Assembly: GCA_013288945.1 (NCBI GenBank)
Contig: JABDAZ010000019.1
Location: 1-54,893, forward strand
Length of the DNA stretch: 54,893 nucleotides
Reading direction: 5' to 3'
Source: Bacteroidota bacterium
GTDB lineage: Bacteria; Bacteroidota; Bacteroidia; Chitinophagales; Chitinophagaceae
Shown here: one piece after another, positions 15,215 through 25,146 of the stretch
Layout: every line of letters begins with the position of its first letter
Numbering within the stretch: position 1 is the stretch's first letter
Translations under genes and position numbers: made by a program
Notes under the pieces: generated by a model
Told to the model about the DNA's origin: nothing
The model's database searches: none
Seen by the model: the letters and a program-made list of their open reading frames with translations, nothing else

Positions 15215-17014
15215 ATGGCAAAATTAAGGTTATACTGCTGCTTAATTACATTGATTGGTTTGTTGTGCGCCGGCAACAGTTATGCTCAGTATCAACTAAA
15301 AATAATTTCGGTTGATAAAGATTCGGTTTTTATACAAAAAAATTTCGGCTTTCAAACTTCATTCAAAACCAAAAATCTTTGTCTTGATTATATTTATGAA
15401 TTGCCCGCAATATTACAGGCTAAAGGTTATTTAACCACTTCTATCGATAGTATTAAAACTGATTCTGCGCAAGCTTCCGTGCAATTATATACCGGCGAAA
15501 TTTATAAATGGGTAAATATTAATACCAAAAATATTGACCCGGAAATATTAAACAGCGCCAACTGGAACGAAAAAAATTTTTCAAACAAAACAATCAATTA
15601 CAAACAGTTTCAAAGTTCGCAACAATTGATGCTGAACTATTTTGAAAACAATGGTTATCCGTTTGCAAAAATTTCTTTGGATAGCATTAATATTTCAAAT
15701 GGAAATTTAACGGCCAATTTAAAAATTGATAAAGGCCCACTTTATAAAATCGACAGCATCCGTGTGTATGGAACGGGAAAAATTTCCGGCGAATTTTTAC
15801 AGCATTATTTAAATATTCCCAACGGAAGTATTTACAGAAAAGAAAAATTGGCAGGCATTACTAAAAAAATTCTTGAGCTTCCATATGTGCAGGAATTGCA
15901 ACCGTGGAATGTTACTTTGCTCGGAACTGGTTCTGTTATTAATCTTTATTTAAAACCAAAAAAGAGCAGCCAGATAGATGCACTTGTTGGTTTTGTGCCA
16001 AGCGATAATGCAGCAACTTCGGGAAAATTATTGGTTACAGGGCAAGCAACAGTTAACCTGAAAAATTCATTTGGCAATGGAGAAAGTATTGGTTTGGATT
16101 GGCAGCAAGTTCAGCAAAAATCGCCGCGGCTGGATATTTCGTTTCTGCAACCTTATTTATTTAATTCGCCGTTTGGGGTAAATTTTGATTTTAATCTTTT
16201 CAAAAAAGATTCTTCTTATTTAAATCTTAGTGCATTACTTGGCGTTCAATATTCAACTTCTGCCACGCAAACAACAACGGTTTTTATACAGGCAATGTCA
16301 TCTACTTTACTAAGCGTTGATACGCAACAAGTGATTGCATTGCACCAATTGCCAGATTCAATTGCTGATGTAAGTTCAATAAGTTTTGGTTTGAACTATG
16401 AATTTAATAATACCAATTACCGGTTTAATCCGCAACGCGGAAATGAGTTTTCTTTTACAGGAACAATAGGTACAAAAAAGATTAAAAAAAATACAGCAAT
16501 AGTTCAATTGAAAGATCCTTCAGACTCTGGTTTTTCATTCAATTCATTATATGATTCTGTAAAATTAAGCAGCTACCAGTTTCGTTTAAAAATGGTTGCA
16601 GCACATTATTTCCCGATTGGGCATGCGGCAACATTAAAGCTTGGTTTTAATGGCGGCGTTTACCAAAGTGCAAATAGTTATTTAAATGAATTGTACCAAA
16701 TTGGTGGTTATAAATTATTAAGAGGTTTTGATGAAGAAAGTATTTATGCCACGCAATATGCAGTGGGTACTTTTGAGTACAGATATTTGGTTGGGCAAAA
16801 TTCATTTTTGTTTTCTTTTTTAGATTTGGGCTGGGCAAAAAATGATATTCCGAATTATAGTTTGAACCATACTTATTTAGGCATTGGATTAGGAATGGCG
16901 TTTGAAACGAAGGCTGGTATTTTTAATATTTCTTATGCCGTTGGAAAGAGAGACGATACGGAATTAACCTTGCGCAATGCAAAAATTCATTTGGGTTATG
17001 TAAATTTTTTCTGA
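15215..17014 (+). CDS. BamA/TamA-like outer membrane protein (Omp85 family)
   Basis: The protein has 599 residues from the ATG at 15215 (MAKLRLYCCLITLIGLLCAG, signal peptide ending near YAQ). One or two POTRA-like domains lie at about 95-250 (LNYFENNGYPFAKISLDSI; IDSIRVYGTGKISGEFLQHY), then a C-terminal barrel with the Omp85 motif region LYQIGGYKLLRGFDEESIY. The family inserts or translocates proteins at the outer membrane. With fewer POTRA domains than BamA (five) this is probably not the main Bam component but a TamA-like or patatin-free relative. An upstream TTG at 15203 is in frame but less likely. Confidence 0.8.
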   Translation: MAKLRLYCCLITLIGLLCAGNSYAQYQLKIISVDKDSVFIQKNFGFQTSFKTKNLCLDYIYELPAILQAKGYLTTSIDSIKTDSAQASVQLYTGEIYKWVNINTKNIDPEILNSANWNEKNFSNKTINYKQFQSSQQLMLNYFENNGYPFAKISLDSINISNGNLTANLKIDKGPLYKIDSIRVYGTGKISGEFLQHYLNIPNGSIYRKEKLAGITKKILELPYVQELQPWNVTLLGTGSVINLYLKPKKSSQIDALVGFVPSDNAATSGKLLVTGQATVNLKNSFGNGESIGLDWQQVQQKSPRLDISFLQPYLFNSPFGVNFDFNLFKKDSSYLNLSALLGVQYSTSATQTTTVFIQAMSSTLLSVDTQQVIALHQLPDSIADVSSISFGLNYEFNNTNYRFNPQRGNEFSFTGTIGTKKIKKNTAIVQLKDPSDSGFSFNSLYDSVKLSSYQFRLKMVAAHYFPIGHAATLKLGFNGGVYQSANSYLNELYQIGGYKLLRGFDEESIYATQYAVGTFEYRYLVGQNSFLFSFLDLGWAKNDIPNYSLNHTYLGIGLGMAFETKAGIFNISYAVGKRDDTELTLRNAKIHLGYVNFF

Positions 17015-17086
17015 TGTTATTAATCAGTAAATTTTATTGAATGCAGTGTTTATCAAAATGAATTTCATGTAATGCGATTACTATAA

Positions 17087-17094
17087 TATTTTTG
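17087..17094 (+). promoter_or_regulatory. -7 box of the DUF4271-hemD operon
   Basis: TATTTTTG is a perfect TAnnTTTG box, with a weak -33 (TTTC, 20 bases upstream). It places transcription start about 12 bases before the GTG at 17112 and supports that start. Confidence 0.5.
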
Positions 17095-17111
17095 CAAACC
17101 AACTACAAAAA

Positions 17112-18104
17112 GTGACAAAATTTTTCTCTTCTTTTTTTCTATGTTTATTGTTTTTCCAAAGCTTTTCTCAGCAAGCTGCTGACACTGTTATTAAAAAAGA
17201 TTCATCGGTTAATCTTCAAAAAAATAATTTACAAAAAGATACTTCGGCAAAAATTATTAATGCTGCAGATTCTTTATTAATAAAAAAAGATAGCCTGCAA
17301 ACGCACATTAATGATTCAATTATTGCGGAAAAAAGAAAGGCAGATATTTCATTAAAAATTTTCTCGTTCCGCAAAATCCTGGAACAAAATGCTTGGTTTA
17401 ATTTTTTAGGAAAACCACAGTTGCAATTTATCCGGGAACGAAAACCAGATTCGGAGGATGGACTATTTTATTTGCTGGCTGGCCTTTTTTTATACTTCGC
17501 ATTAATACGGGTTTTCTTTTCAAAATATCTTGATTATATTATTTCTCTTTTTTTTCGCGGCTCCATGCGGCAGCAGCAAATCCGCGACCAGCTTTTGCAA
17601 ACGCCTTTGCCATCTTTATTGCTTAATATTTTATTTGTAATTTCTGGCGGCTTGTATGTTTGTTTTTTACTTATCTATTACCAGTTTGCGCCGGGCATAA
17701 ATTTTTGGCTTTTATGCACGGATTGCGTGTTTTTTGTTGCGGTGCTTTACCTGTTCAAGTTTGTTATTTTAAAAACTGCCGGATGGATATTTAATATTTC
17801 CAATGCAACAGACACTTACATTTTTATCGTGTACATGGCCAATAAAATGATCGGTATTTTATTACTGCCATTTTTAATAATTATGGCATTTTCCAGTCAG
17901 GCCACACGGGAAATAACCATCACAATTTCCTATTGCGTACTTTCCATTATATTAATCTATAGGGTTATTGCCGCGTACCCAGCAATAAGGAGTGAAATAA
18001 AAGTAAGTATATTATATTTTTTTCTTTACCTTTGCGCCTTTGAAATAGCACCCCTGCTTTTGATTTACAAGGTGTTGTTAACTTACCTGGAAAAAGCTTA
18101 TTAA
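17112..18104 (+). CDS. DUF4271 domain membrane protein
   Basis: The 330-residue protein starts at a GTG (signal peptide MTKFFSSFFLCLLFFQSFSQ). A lysine- and serine-rich periplasmic linker runs to about residue 85, then a block of about seven membrane helices to the C-terminus (FLLIYYQFAPGINFWLL; PFLIIMAFSS). This is the DUF4271 family, restricted to Bacteroidota and often encoded immediately before uroporphyrinogen-III synthase, as here (27-base gap). The function is not known; the context points to heme or tetrapyrrole synthesis or transport at the membrane, which is inference only. Confidence 0.8.
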   Translation: MTKFFSSFFLCLLFFQSFSQQAADTVIKKDSSVNLQKNNLQKDTSAKIINAADSLLIKKDSLQTHINDSIIAEKRKADISLKIFSFRKILEQNAWFNFLGKPQLQFIRERKPDSEDGLFYLLAGLFLYFALIRVFFSKYLDYIISLFFRGSMRQQQIRDQLLQTPLPSLLLNILFVISGGLYVCFLLIYYQFAPGINFWLLCTDCVFFVAVLYLFKFVILKTAGWIFNISNATDTYIFIVYMANKMIGILLLPFLIIMAFSSQATREITITISYCVLSIILIYRVIAAYPAIRSEIKVSILYFFLYLCAFEIAPLLLIYKVLLTYLEKAY

Positions 18105-18131
18105 TTTTCGCAAAATCCATCGTGAACTGGT

Positions 18132-18938
18132 ATGATAAAAAATGGGGAAAAACACGCAGTGGCGAAAGAACCTGTAAAAACGGTAAAAAAAATTTTAATT
18201 ACACAGCCTAAACCGGAAACTGATAAGTCTCCTTATTTTGAACTGGCCAAAAGGTACAGTGTAGAACTTGCATTTCATCCCTTTATTATTTTAGACCCCA
18301 TTCCCGCAAAAGATTTCAGAAAGCAAAAAATTGATATTGCAGGTTACTCCGCAGTTATTTTTACAAGCCGCCATGCAATTGATCATTTTTTCAGAATGTG
18401 TGAAGAAATGAAAATAAATGTATCGCAGGATACCAAATATTTTTGCATTACAGAAGCTGTTGCTTTATATCTTCAGAAATTTATTTTATACAGAAAACGA
18501 AAAGTTTTTTATGGCGCAGATGGCACCAATAAAAGCATGTTTGACGTTATTAATAAACACAAGGAAAATGAAAAATTTTTATATCCTTGTTCGGAAAATC
18601 AACAGGATAATGAAATAGTAAACTGGCTGAAAAATAATAATTGCGGTTTTGCAACTCCTTTTATGTACCGCACCATCAGTAATAATATCAAGGAAATAAT
18701 GGCGAAAAGCGAATATGATATTATTTGCTTTTTTACACCAAGCGGCGTAAGAAGCCTGATGGATAATTTTCCAAAATATAAACAAAACGGAACCAAAATC
18801 GGTGCTTTCGGAAACAACACTTCCAAAGCCGTGCAGGATGCAGGATTAACGATTGATATTAAGGCGCCACAACCATTAGCTCCATCAATGGTTTCTGCTT
18901 TAGAGAAATATTTATCGACTATTTTAAAAAGAAAATAG
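18132..18938 (+). CDS. hemD: Uroporphyrinogen-III synthase
   Basis: The 268-residue protein has the two-domain HemD fold: KKILITQPKP at the start, VIFTSRHAIDHFF (about 75-87), and later FFTPSGVRSLMDNF and IGAFGNNTSKAVQDAGL (about 200-240). It cyclises hydroxymethylbilane to uroporphyrinogen III with inversion of ring D, in the cytosol. Sequence identity in the family is low, but these stretches and the DUF4271 neighbour make the call firm. It probably forms a two-gene operon with DUF4271. The product is also the precursor of cobalamin, but no other corrin genes are in view. Confidence 0.85.
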   Translation: MIKNGEKHAVAKEPVKTVKKILITQPKPETDKSPYFELAKRYSVELAFHPFIILDPIPAKDFRKQKIDIAGYSAVIFTSRHAIDHFFRMCEEMKINVSQDTKYFCITEAVALYLQKFILYRKRKVFYGADGTNKSMFDVINKHKENEKFLYPCSENQQDNEIVNWLKNNNCGFATPFMYRTISNNIKEIMAKSEYDIICFFTPSGVRSLMDNFPKYKQNGTKIGAFGNNTSKAVQDAGLTIDIKAPQPLAPSMVSALEKYLSTILKRK

Positions 18939-18968
18939 CAGTTTTATAATTGAAATCTTAACGATTTT

Positions 18969-19029
18969 CGTGAATGGTCAATAGTGAATAGTCAGCAAAA
19001 AATTGACTACTCACCATTGGCCATTCACG
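18969..19029. repeat. Heptad hairpin, GTGAATG/GTCAATA type
   Basis: The left arm (18969-18994) and right arm (19004-19029) are 26 bases each and complementary at 23 positions, with a 9-base loop. Each arm is a run of 7-base units (GTGAATG, GTCAATA). It lies 31 bases past the hemD stop and could act as its terminator despite lacking a T-run. Confidence 0.65.
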
Positions 19030-19081
19030 ATCTAAACTATCTGCAACAAAATTCGTTAAGGTTAAAAACAACACGTTATAA

Positions 19082-21172
19082 ATGGCAAGTTTTACAAACC
19101 GGTTAGCCAAAGAAACCAGCCCTTATTTATTGCAGCATGCGCATAATCCCGTTGATTGGTTTCCGTGGAGCGAAGAAGCTTTGCAAAAGTCGAAATCAGA
19201 AGACAAACCAATATTGGTTAGCATCGGATATTCTGCGTGCCATTGGTGCCATGTTATGGAACATGAAAGTTTTGAAGATGAAGAAACCGCAGCATTAATG
19301 AACGAACATTTTGTATGCATAAAAATTGACCGTGAAGAAAGGCCCGACCTTGATCATATTTATATGGATGCTGTTCAGGCAATGACTGGCAGCGGCGGCT
19401 GGCCGTTGAATGTTTTTTTAACACCCGATAAAAAACCGTTTTACGGCGGCACTTATTTCCCGCCGCTGGCTGCATTCAACCGGCCATCGTGGAAAGACGT
19501 ATTAATAAGTATTTCAAAATCTTTCAACGAAAAAAAACATGAAATAAATGCGCAGGCAGAAAACCTTGTTGAACATTTATCAAAATCAAATTCATTTGGC
19601 ATTAATAAATTAAATGAAAGCGATGAAGATTTTAATGCAGTTTTCAACAAAAAAAATCTCGATCTCATTTTTGAAAACATCATGAAATCTGCCGATACAA
19701 AAGATGGTGGTTTTGGAAAAGCGCCAAAATTTCCGCAAACATTTACCATTCAATTTTTATTGCATTATTATTATTTTACCCAAAATGAAATCGCATTAAA
19801 ACAAGCTTGCCTTAGTCTTGATAAAATAATTTACGGCGGTATTAATGATCAGGCTGGTGGCGGTTTTGCGAGGTATTCAACCGATGCTGAATGGCTCGCT
19901 CCACACTTTGAAAAAATGTTATACGATAATGCTTTATTAATAACTGTATTGAGCGAAGCTTATTTGCTGACAAAAAATAATTTGTACCGCGATACCATTA
20001 TTGAAACAATGGAGTTTATTAAAAGAGAATTACTATCGCCTGAAGGCGGATTTTACTCCGCGCTTGATGCAGACAGTGAAGGCGAAGAAGGAAAATATTA
20101 TGTGTGGAGCAAAAAAGAAATTGATGCGATATTAAAAGAAGACGCAGAATTATTTTGTGCGTTTTATAATGTAACTGAAAATGGAAATTGGGAAGGGAAA
20201 AATATTCTTCGCGTATTAATAAGTGCTGATGATTTTTCAAAACAACATAATATTTCAGAAACTGATTTATTAATAAGATTAAGAAAATCAAAACAAATAT
20301 TACTCGAGCAACGGGAAAAAAGAATACATCCGCAATTAGACGACAAAATATTATTAAGCTGGAACGCATTAATGAATATTGCATGCAGTAAAGCTTACGC
20401 TGCTTCGGGCAACGACGAATACAAAGAACTTGCTATTAATAATATGCAGTTCTTGCTTAAAAGTTTTGCAGGAAAAGGCGAGCATCTTTTCAACCATACT
20501 TATAAAAAGGGCGAATCGAAATTTCCTGCTTTTTTAGATGATTATTCGTTTTTGATAGCAGCATTAATACAGTTGCAGGAAATTACCGGAGATACAAATT
20601 ATCTTTCAAAAGCAAAAGCAATAACTGAATTTGTTATTAATAATTTTAGTGAAGAAGAAACAGGGTTTTTCTTTTACACGCACAAAAATCAGGAAGATAT
20701 AATAATAAGAAAAAAAGAAGTGCACGACGGCGCGGTTCCGTCGGGCAATTCTGTAATGGGTTTTAACCTTTTATATTTATCCACAATATTCGATAAACCT
20801 CTTTGGAAAAAAAGAGCAATCCAAATAAGTTCGTTGCTTTCAAATGCAATAATAAAATATCCGTCATCGTTTGCCATTTGGGCAACTATTATTCAATCGG
20901 TTTCGTACATAATTCCGGAAATTGTATTAATTGGGGAAAATTTAACTAAGATAAAAAGAGAATTTTTCAGTAATTTTATTCCTTACAAAATTTTTCAATC
21001 CGCAACCCAAGGAAATAATGAATTTCCATTGCTCCAAGGCAAATTAATTGGCGAAAAGCCACTGATTTACCTTTGCAGGGATTATTCCTGCGAACCTCCT
21101 GTAACTGAAATAGATGCATTAATGCAACGTTTAAAAAGTGTGCAAAAGTTTAATATTAAACCTGTACAATAA
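19082..21172 (+). CDS. DUF255 thioredoxin-domain protein (YyaL / spermatogenesis-associated protein 20 family)
   Basis: The 696-residue protein starts [33 protein letters not shown] and the thioredoxin-like [12 protein letters not shown] motif (cysteines near 53 and 56) follow. [20 protein letters not shown] and a large alpha/alpha-barrel C-terminal half with [16 protein letters not shown] and [11 protein letters not shown] complete the family pattern. This conserved family combines a thioredoxin fold with a six-hairpin glycosidase-like barrel. Its biochemical role is not established; a redox or sugar-binding function is often suggested. The length is normal for the family. Confidence 0.88.
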   Translation: MASFTNRLAKETSPYLLQHAHNPVDWFPWSEEALQKSKSEDKPILVSIGYSACHWCHVMEHESFEDEETAALMNEHFVCIKIDREERPDLDHIYMDAVQAMTGSGGWPLNVFLTPDKKPFYGGTYFPPLAAFNRPSWKDVLISISKSFNEKKHEINAQAENLVEHLSKSNSFGINKLNESDEDFNAVFNKKNLDLIFENIMKSADTKDGGFGKAPKFPQTFTIQFLLHYYYFTQNEIALKQACLSLDKIIYGGINDQAGGGFARYSTDAEWLAPHFEKMLYDNALLITVLSEAYLLTKNNLYRDTIIETMEFIKRELLSPEGGFYSALDADSEGEEGKYYVWSKKEIDAILKEDAELFCAFYNVTENGNWEGKNILRVLISADDFSKQHNISETDLLIRLRKSKQILLEQREKRIHPQLDDKILLSWNALMNIACSKAYAASGNDEYKELAINNMQFLLKSFAGKGEHLFNHTYKKGESKFPAFLDDYSFLIAALIQLQEITGDTNYLSKAKAITEFVINNFSEEETGFFFYTHKNQEDIIIRKKEVHDGAVPSGNSVMGFNLLYLSTIFDKPLWKKRAIQISSLLSNAIIKYPSSFAIWATIIQSVSYIIPEIVLIGENLTKIKREFFSNFIPYKIFQSATQGNNEFPLLQGKLIGEKPLIYLCRDYSCEPPVTEIDALMQRLKSVQKFNIKPVQ

Positions 21173-21214
21173 TTTATTGCGGGCAACCGTTAAGAAATTT
21201 ACCATATTGAAAGT

Positions 21215-21245
21215 TTTGATTTTTAAAAAATTAACGCTAAACTTG
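21215..21245 (+). promoter_or_regulatory. Promoter of the gldKLMN cluster
   Basis: TTTG at 21215-21218, 19 bases, then TAAACTTG at 21238-21245 (one mismatch to TAnnTTTG). Transcription would start near 21251, about 45 bases before the gldK ATG at 21296. An alternative ATG at 21254 would fall right at the transcript start and is rejected. Confidence 0.6.
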
Positions 21246-21295
21246 TATTCAAGATGTTCCGAAAACATTATTTTTTGCCGATACCCTTCAAAATT

Positions 21296-22576
21296 ATGAA
21301 AATGAAAAACCTGTCCATCCTGATGGTTCTGGCCGTTGCACTTAGCATGGCTGGATGTAAAGGCGGAAGCTCAAGTAAAGGATTGCCCGATGACGGTCAA
21401 TTACACGGAGTCGCTCCTGCAAGTAAGTATAACCTGACCAAGCCACCCGGCATGGTATATATCCCGCCAGGAACTTTCCACATGGGACCAAGTGATGAAG
21501 ACATGAATTATGCCTTCACTGCGCGCAATAAGCAAGTTTCCATTAACGGTTTTTGGATGGATGCAACAGAAATTACCAATAATGATTATCGCCAGTTTAC
21601 CAATTGGGTAAGAGATTCTATTGGTGCAACCATGATGCAATACGGAAAGGAAATTGATGGCAAATTTTCAGTTGACTGGAAAAAAGCACAAACTATAAAA
21701 TGGAATGACAAAGCAACTGTCGAAAAAATAGACCAGTTGGTGCTTACTCCTGATGATCGTATTTTCGGAAAAAAAGAAATTGATCCTTCAAAGCTTATAT
21801 ATCATTCAGAAACTTTCAACCTGAAAGAAGCTGCAAAAAAATCAAACGAAGGTAAAAAGCGTTCCCAGTTTATCGACAAAAAAGATGTTCCTGTTTATCC
21901 CGATACATTAGTTTGGATTCGTGATTTCTCATATTCTTACAATGAGCCGATGACGCAGCGTTATTATTCACATCCTGCATTTGGCAATTATCCTGTGGTT
22001 GGTGTTAACTGGAACCAGGCTACTGTTTTTTGCGAATGGAGATCTCAATTGCTTAATGCCGCTTTGGAAAAACAAAAGAAAGCTTCTGAATCAAGTTTCC
22101 GTTTACCAACAGAAGCAGAATGGGAATATGCAGCACGTGGCGGCCGTTCTCAATCAATGTTTCCATGGGGTAACTATTATTTAAGAAATAAAAAAGGATG
22201 TTTGCTTGCCAACTTTAAACCTGGCCGTGGAAATTATCCTGAAGATGGCGCATTTTATACTGCACGTGCAGATGCATATTGGCCTAATGATTTTGGTTTG
22301 TATTGCATGGCAGGCAATGTTGCAGAATGGACTTCTTCTTTATATTATGAAGGCGCTTATAATTTTCAGCATGATATGAATCCGGACATCCGTTATAATG
22401 CTACAAAAACAGATCCTCCACGCATGAAACGTAAAGTTATTCGCGGCGGAAGCTGGAAAGATGTTGGTTATTATTTGCAAACAAGTACACGTACATATGA
22501 ATACCAGGATACTTCAAAATCTTACATTGGTTTCCGTTGTATTGTTGACTTACCACCAACTTCTGCACATCACTAG
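21296..22576 (+). CDS. gldK: Gliding motility lipoprotein GldK (type IX secretion core)
   Basis: The protein has 426 residues. A lipoprotein signal peptide (MKMKNLSILMVLAVALSMAGC; lipobox SMAGC) is followed by a formylglycine-generating-enzyme-like (SUMF1) domain: PPGMVYIPPGTFHMG, MDATEITNNDYRQF, RLPTEAEWEYAARGG, GNVAEWTSSLY, KVIRGGSWKD and YIGFRCIV. GldK (PorK) forms a periplasmic ring with GldN under the outer membrane in the type IX secretion system. It keeps the FGE fold but is not known to act as an enzyme. It is first in a gldK-gldL-gldM-gldN cluster. The ATG at 21296 begins the signal peptide; the one at 21302 is possible. Confidence 0.95.
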   Translation: MKMKNLSILMVLAVALSMAGCKGGSSSKGLPDDGQLHGVAPASKYNLTKPPGMVYIPPGTFHMGPSDEDMNYAFTARNKQVSINGFWMDATEITNNDYRQFTNWVRDSIGATMMQYGKEIDGKFSVDWKKAQTIKWNDKATVEKIDQLVLTPDDRIFGKKEIDPSKLIYHSETFNLKEAAKKSNEGKKRSQFIDKKDVPVYPDTLVWIRDFSYSYNEPMTQRYYSHPAFGNYPVVGVNWNQATVFCEWRSQLLNAALEKQKKASESSFRLPTEAEWEYAARGGRSQSMFPWGNYYLRNKKGCLLANFKPGRGNYPEDGAFYTARADAYWPNDFGLYCMAGNVAEWTSSLYYEGAYNFQHDMNPDIRYNATKTDPPRMKRKVIRGGSWKDVGYYLQTSTRTYEYQDTSKSYIGFRCIVDLPPTSAHH

Positions 22577-22604
22577 AATTTCTTCTTTTTTATAAAATTT
22601 TTTC

Positions 22605-22659
22605 AAAAAAAATTCGTTTTTAATTTGTTATACCTACAAATTCAAGACGAATTTTTTTT
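22605..22659 (+). terminator. Hairpin between gldK and gldL (attenuator-like)
   Basis: A 13-base perfect inverted repeat (AAAAAAAATTCGT at 22605-22617 and its complement at 22647-22659) encloses a second inverted repeat (AATTTGT/ACAAATT). It ends in T8. It looks like an intrinsic terminator inside the cluster, and could tune GldK against GldLMN amounts by partial read-through. Confidence 0.5.
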
Positions 22660-22704
22660 CTACAACCCTGAAAACCTATTAAAAACAATTTAAAAACAAA
22701 ATTT

Positions 22705-23472
22705 ATGGCCGGAGTTTCAAAGTCTACAGAAAAATTAGTTAACGTGATCGTATGCGTTGGCGCAGCAGTCGTTATTTTTGGTGCATGGCAAAAAATTACT
22801 CACCAGAAATTAGCCAACTTTTTTCTTACCGCAGGATTACTTACAGAAGCATTAATATTTATGGTATATGCATTTTTACCGCCTCCAGGTTCTGAAATGC
22901 ACGCATTGGCAGAAGCATTACCAAAATTAGCTGGCGGCTCTACTGGCAACCCGGCTCTTGATAAATTTGATAAAATGTTGCAGGAAGCTGAAATTACTCC
23001 AGCAAATCTTGGACGTTTGAGTGATGGTTTCAAAAAATTTGGAACTACTGTTGAAAAAATAAGTGATGTATCCGGAGCATTAGCTGCTACGACAGATTAT
23101 ACCAATAAAACTAAAGAAGCGGCAATAGCATTGGATAGCATGAAAGTTGCTTACCAAGGCGCTACTACAACTATCGGGCATTTTAATAATGCAGCAGAAA
23201 GTACAAAACAGTTTCACGGACAGGTTCAGGTTCTTACTAAAAACCTTGGTTCTTTAAATGCTGTTTATGAACTTGAATTGCAGGATACTAATAATCACCT
23301 TAAAGCAATGAATGCATTTTATGGTAATTTAGTTCAGGCTTCTGAAGCAATGCAAGGAAGTGCAACTGATGCTAAAAAAACACAGGAACAAATTACCTTG
23401 TTAGCGAAAAACCTGAGCAATTTGAACCAGGTTTATGGCAACATGTTAAGTGCAATGCAAGGAAGAGCGTAA
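22705..23472 (+). CDS. gldL: Gliding motility protein GldL (type IX secretion motor)
   Basis: The 255-residue protein has two N-terminal membrane helices (about 11-28 and 36-56). A conserved glutamate at residue 48 lies in the second (AGLLTEALIF), followed by a long coiled-coil-like cytoplasmic part rich in alanine, asparagine and leucine. GldL and GldM form the proton-driven rotary motor of the type IX system in the inner membrane. The buried glutamate corresponds to the residue reported as important for energy transduction in GldL proteins. It is 128 bases after gldK and 61 bases before gldM. Confidence 0.95.
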   Translation: MAGVSKSTEKLVNVIVCVGAAVVIFGAWQKITHQKLANFFLTAGLLTEALIFMVYAFLPPPGSEMHALAEALPKLAGGSTGNPALDKFDKMLQEAEITPANLGRLSDGFKKFGTTVEKISDVSGALAATTDYTNKTKEAAIALDSMKVAYQGATTTIGHFNNAAESTKQFHGQVQVLTKNLGSLNAVYELELQDTNNHLKAMNAFYGNLVQASEAMQGSATDAKKTQEQITLLAKNLSNLNQVYGNMLSAMQGRA

Positions 23473-23533
23473 TTAACTGGCCGTTGCAAGGCTATGAAAA
23501 AACCCATTAAAATTATTATTAAATTACTGATTC

Positions 23534-25075
23534 ATGTCGTTACCTAAAGAACCCCGGCAAAAGATGATTAACATGATGTATTTGGTGCTTACAGCAATGC
23601 TGGCGCTAAATGTATCTGCAGAAATATTAAACGCTTTTAAAGTTGTTAATAATAGCCTGCAAACATCAAACGACGGGTTAACAGTTGAAAATAGTGCTAT
23701 CATGCAGGATATTGCTGCTAAAGCTGCAGCAAACGAATCCAAAGAAAAAGCTTTGATATGGCAACCAAGAGCCCAAAAAGCTGCTTCTTATTCTAAAGAA
23801 TTGTATGATTATATCGAAGATTTAAAAGATAAATTAAAGCGTGAAGCTGGTTACAATCCAGAAAAAGGCGATACTACTTACAAAATTGATGATTTGGATG
23901 CTCCTATCCGTTTGCTCGGCAGCGAATCTGGCGGACAAGGCAAAGGTGAAGAACTTCATCAGAAGTTGATTAAGTTTAAAACTGACATGCTTGGCATTAA
24001 TCCGGAAATTGAAAAAGAGTTTGCAACCAAGCTTCCTTTAAATTTAGATAAACCAAAATCTGAAGAAGGAAATGGAGACTTAAGTTGGTCAGATTCTTAC
24101 TTTCATATGACTCCGGCGATTGCATCATTAACCATTCTTGGAAAATTTCAGAATGATGTAAAAAATTCTGAAAACGATGTAGTAACTTTTTGCCAAAATC
24201 AAATTGGCGCTGTAAAAGTTCGCTTTGATAAAACTGGTGTTATTGCCGGCGCAAGCGCTAGTTATGTAATGCCTGGCGACAAATTGAGCATCTACGCTGG
24301 AGTTGGTGCATTCAGTTCAGCATCTCATCCTACGATTACTATAAATGGCCAAACCATTGACGTTGACGGAAATGGTAAAGCAACAAAAGATATCGTAGCA
24401 GGCGGAAGCGGAACTCAAACTGTAAAAATAGGCGGTTCTTTCAAAAATCAGGACGGTGTATCTGTTCCTATTAATGAAACACTTACTTATGTTGTAGGAA
24501 CGCCTTCTGGTGTTGCAGTGTCTGCTGATAAAATGAACGTATTATATATTATGGGTTCAACCCCTAACCCACTTACAATTTCTGGTGGTGCAGGTAGTGA
24601 AAAAATTAATGCAACACTAACTGGTGGTGAATTGAAACATATTCAGGGTTCTGCTTTCGAAGCGTTTCCTAAAACTCCGGGTGAACAAAGTATTAATGTT
24701 ACCATTGATGGTAAAACAACTTCTAAAAAATTCCGTGTAAAATATTTGCCAGATCCTTTAGCATTTGTTGGAAGCAAAAAAGGCGGTCCAATGTCTTCTG
24801 CTGAATTTAAAGCTATAGGTGGATTAATAACAAGATTGGAAAATTCAGAATTTGAAGCTCCTTTCAAAGTTATCAGCTACAAACTTGGTGCAATTGGCGG
24901 CGGTATTTCTCAATATGCTACGGCAGTAAATGAAGGAAACCGTTGGAACGGAAGTGCTGAAGCAATTATTAAAAGAGCAACTCCCGGTACGCAAGTATTT
25001 TTTGATGAAATCAGGGTTGTAGGACCTGATGGAAGGCCGAGAGAAATTACACCAATTTTCTTTACCTTAAAATAA
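23534..25075 (+). CDS. gldM: Gliding motility protein GldM (type IX secretion motor)
   Basis: The 513-residue protein has the typical N-terminus SLPKEPRQKMINMMYLVLTAMLALNVSAEILNAF, with one membrane helix at about residues 12-32. A large periplasmic part of four Ig-like or helical domains (GldM-N, GldM-C) ends in GPDGRPREITPIFFTL. The dimeric periplasmic arm transmits motion from the GldL ring to the GldK-GldN ring. The length matches the family (about 510-520). A strong hairpin follows its stop before gldN. Confidence 0.95.
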   Translation: MSLPKEPRQKMINMMYLVLTAMLALNVSAEILNAFKVVNNSLQTSNDGLTVENSAIMQDIAAKAAANESKEKALIWQPRAQKAASYSKELYDYIEDLKDKLKREAGYNPEKGDTTYKIDDLDAPIRLLGSESGGQGKGEELHQKLIKFKTDMLGINPEIEKEFATKLPLNLDKPKSEEGNGDLSWSDSYFHMTPAIASLTILGKFQNDVKNSENDVVTFCQNQIGAVKVRFDKTGVIAGASASYVMPGDKLSIYAGVGAFSSASHPTITINGQTIDVDGNGKATKDIVAGGSGTQTVKIGGSFKNQDGVSVPINETLTYVVGTPSGVAVSADKMNVLYIMGSTPNPLTISGGAGSEKINATLTGGELKHIQGSAFEAFPKTPGEQSINVTIDGKTTSKKFRVKYLPDPLAFVGSKKGGPMSSAEFKAIGGLITRLENSEFEAPFKVISYKLGAIGGGISQYATAVNEGNRWNGSAEAIIKRATPGTQVFFDEIRVVGPDGRPREITPIFFTLK

Positions 25076-25079
25076 TATT

Positions 25080-25111
25080 CAGTTTGCCACGTTGTTTAAC
25101 GTGGCAAACTG
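25080..25111 (+). terminator. Strong hairpin between gldM and gldN
   Basis: A perfect 14-base stem (CAGTTTGCCACGTT) with a four-base GTTT loop starts five bases after the gldM stop. A short T-run follows some way downstream (25121-25126). It could be a weak terminator, an RNA-processing barrier or an mRNA stabiliser within the operon. Confidence 0.6.
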
Positions 25112-25146
25112 TTTAAGTACTTTTTTATAAGATAAATTTTGTTCAA

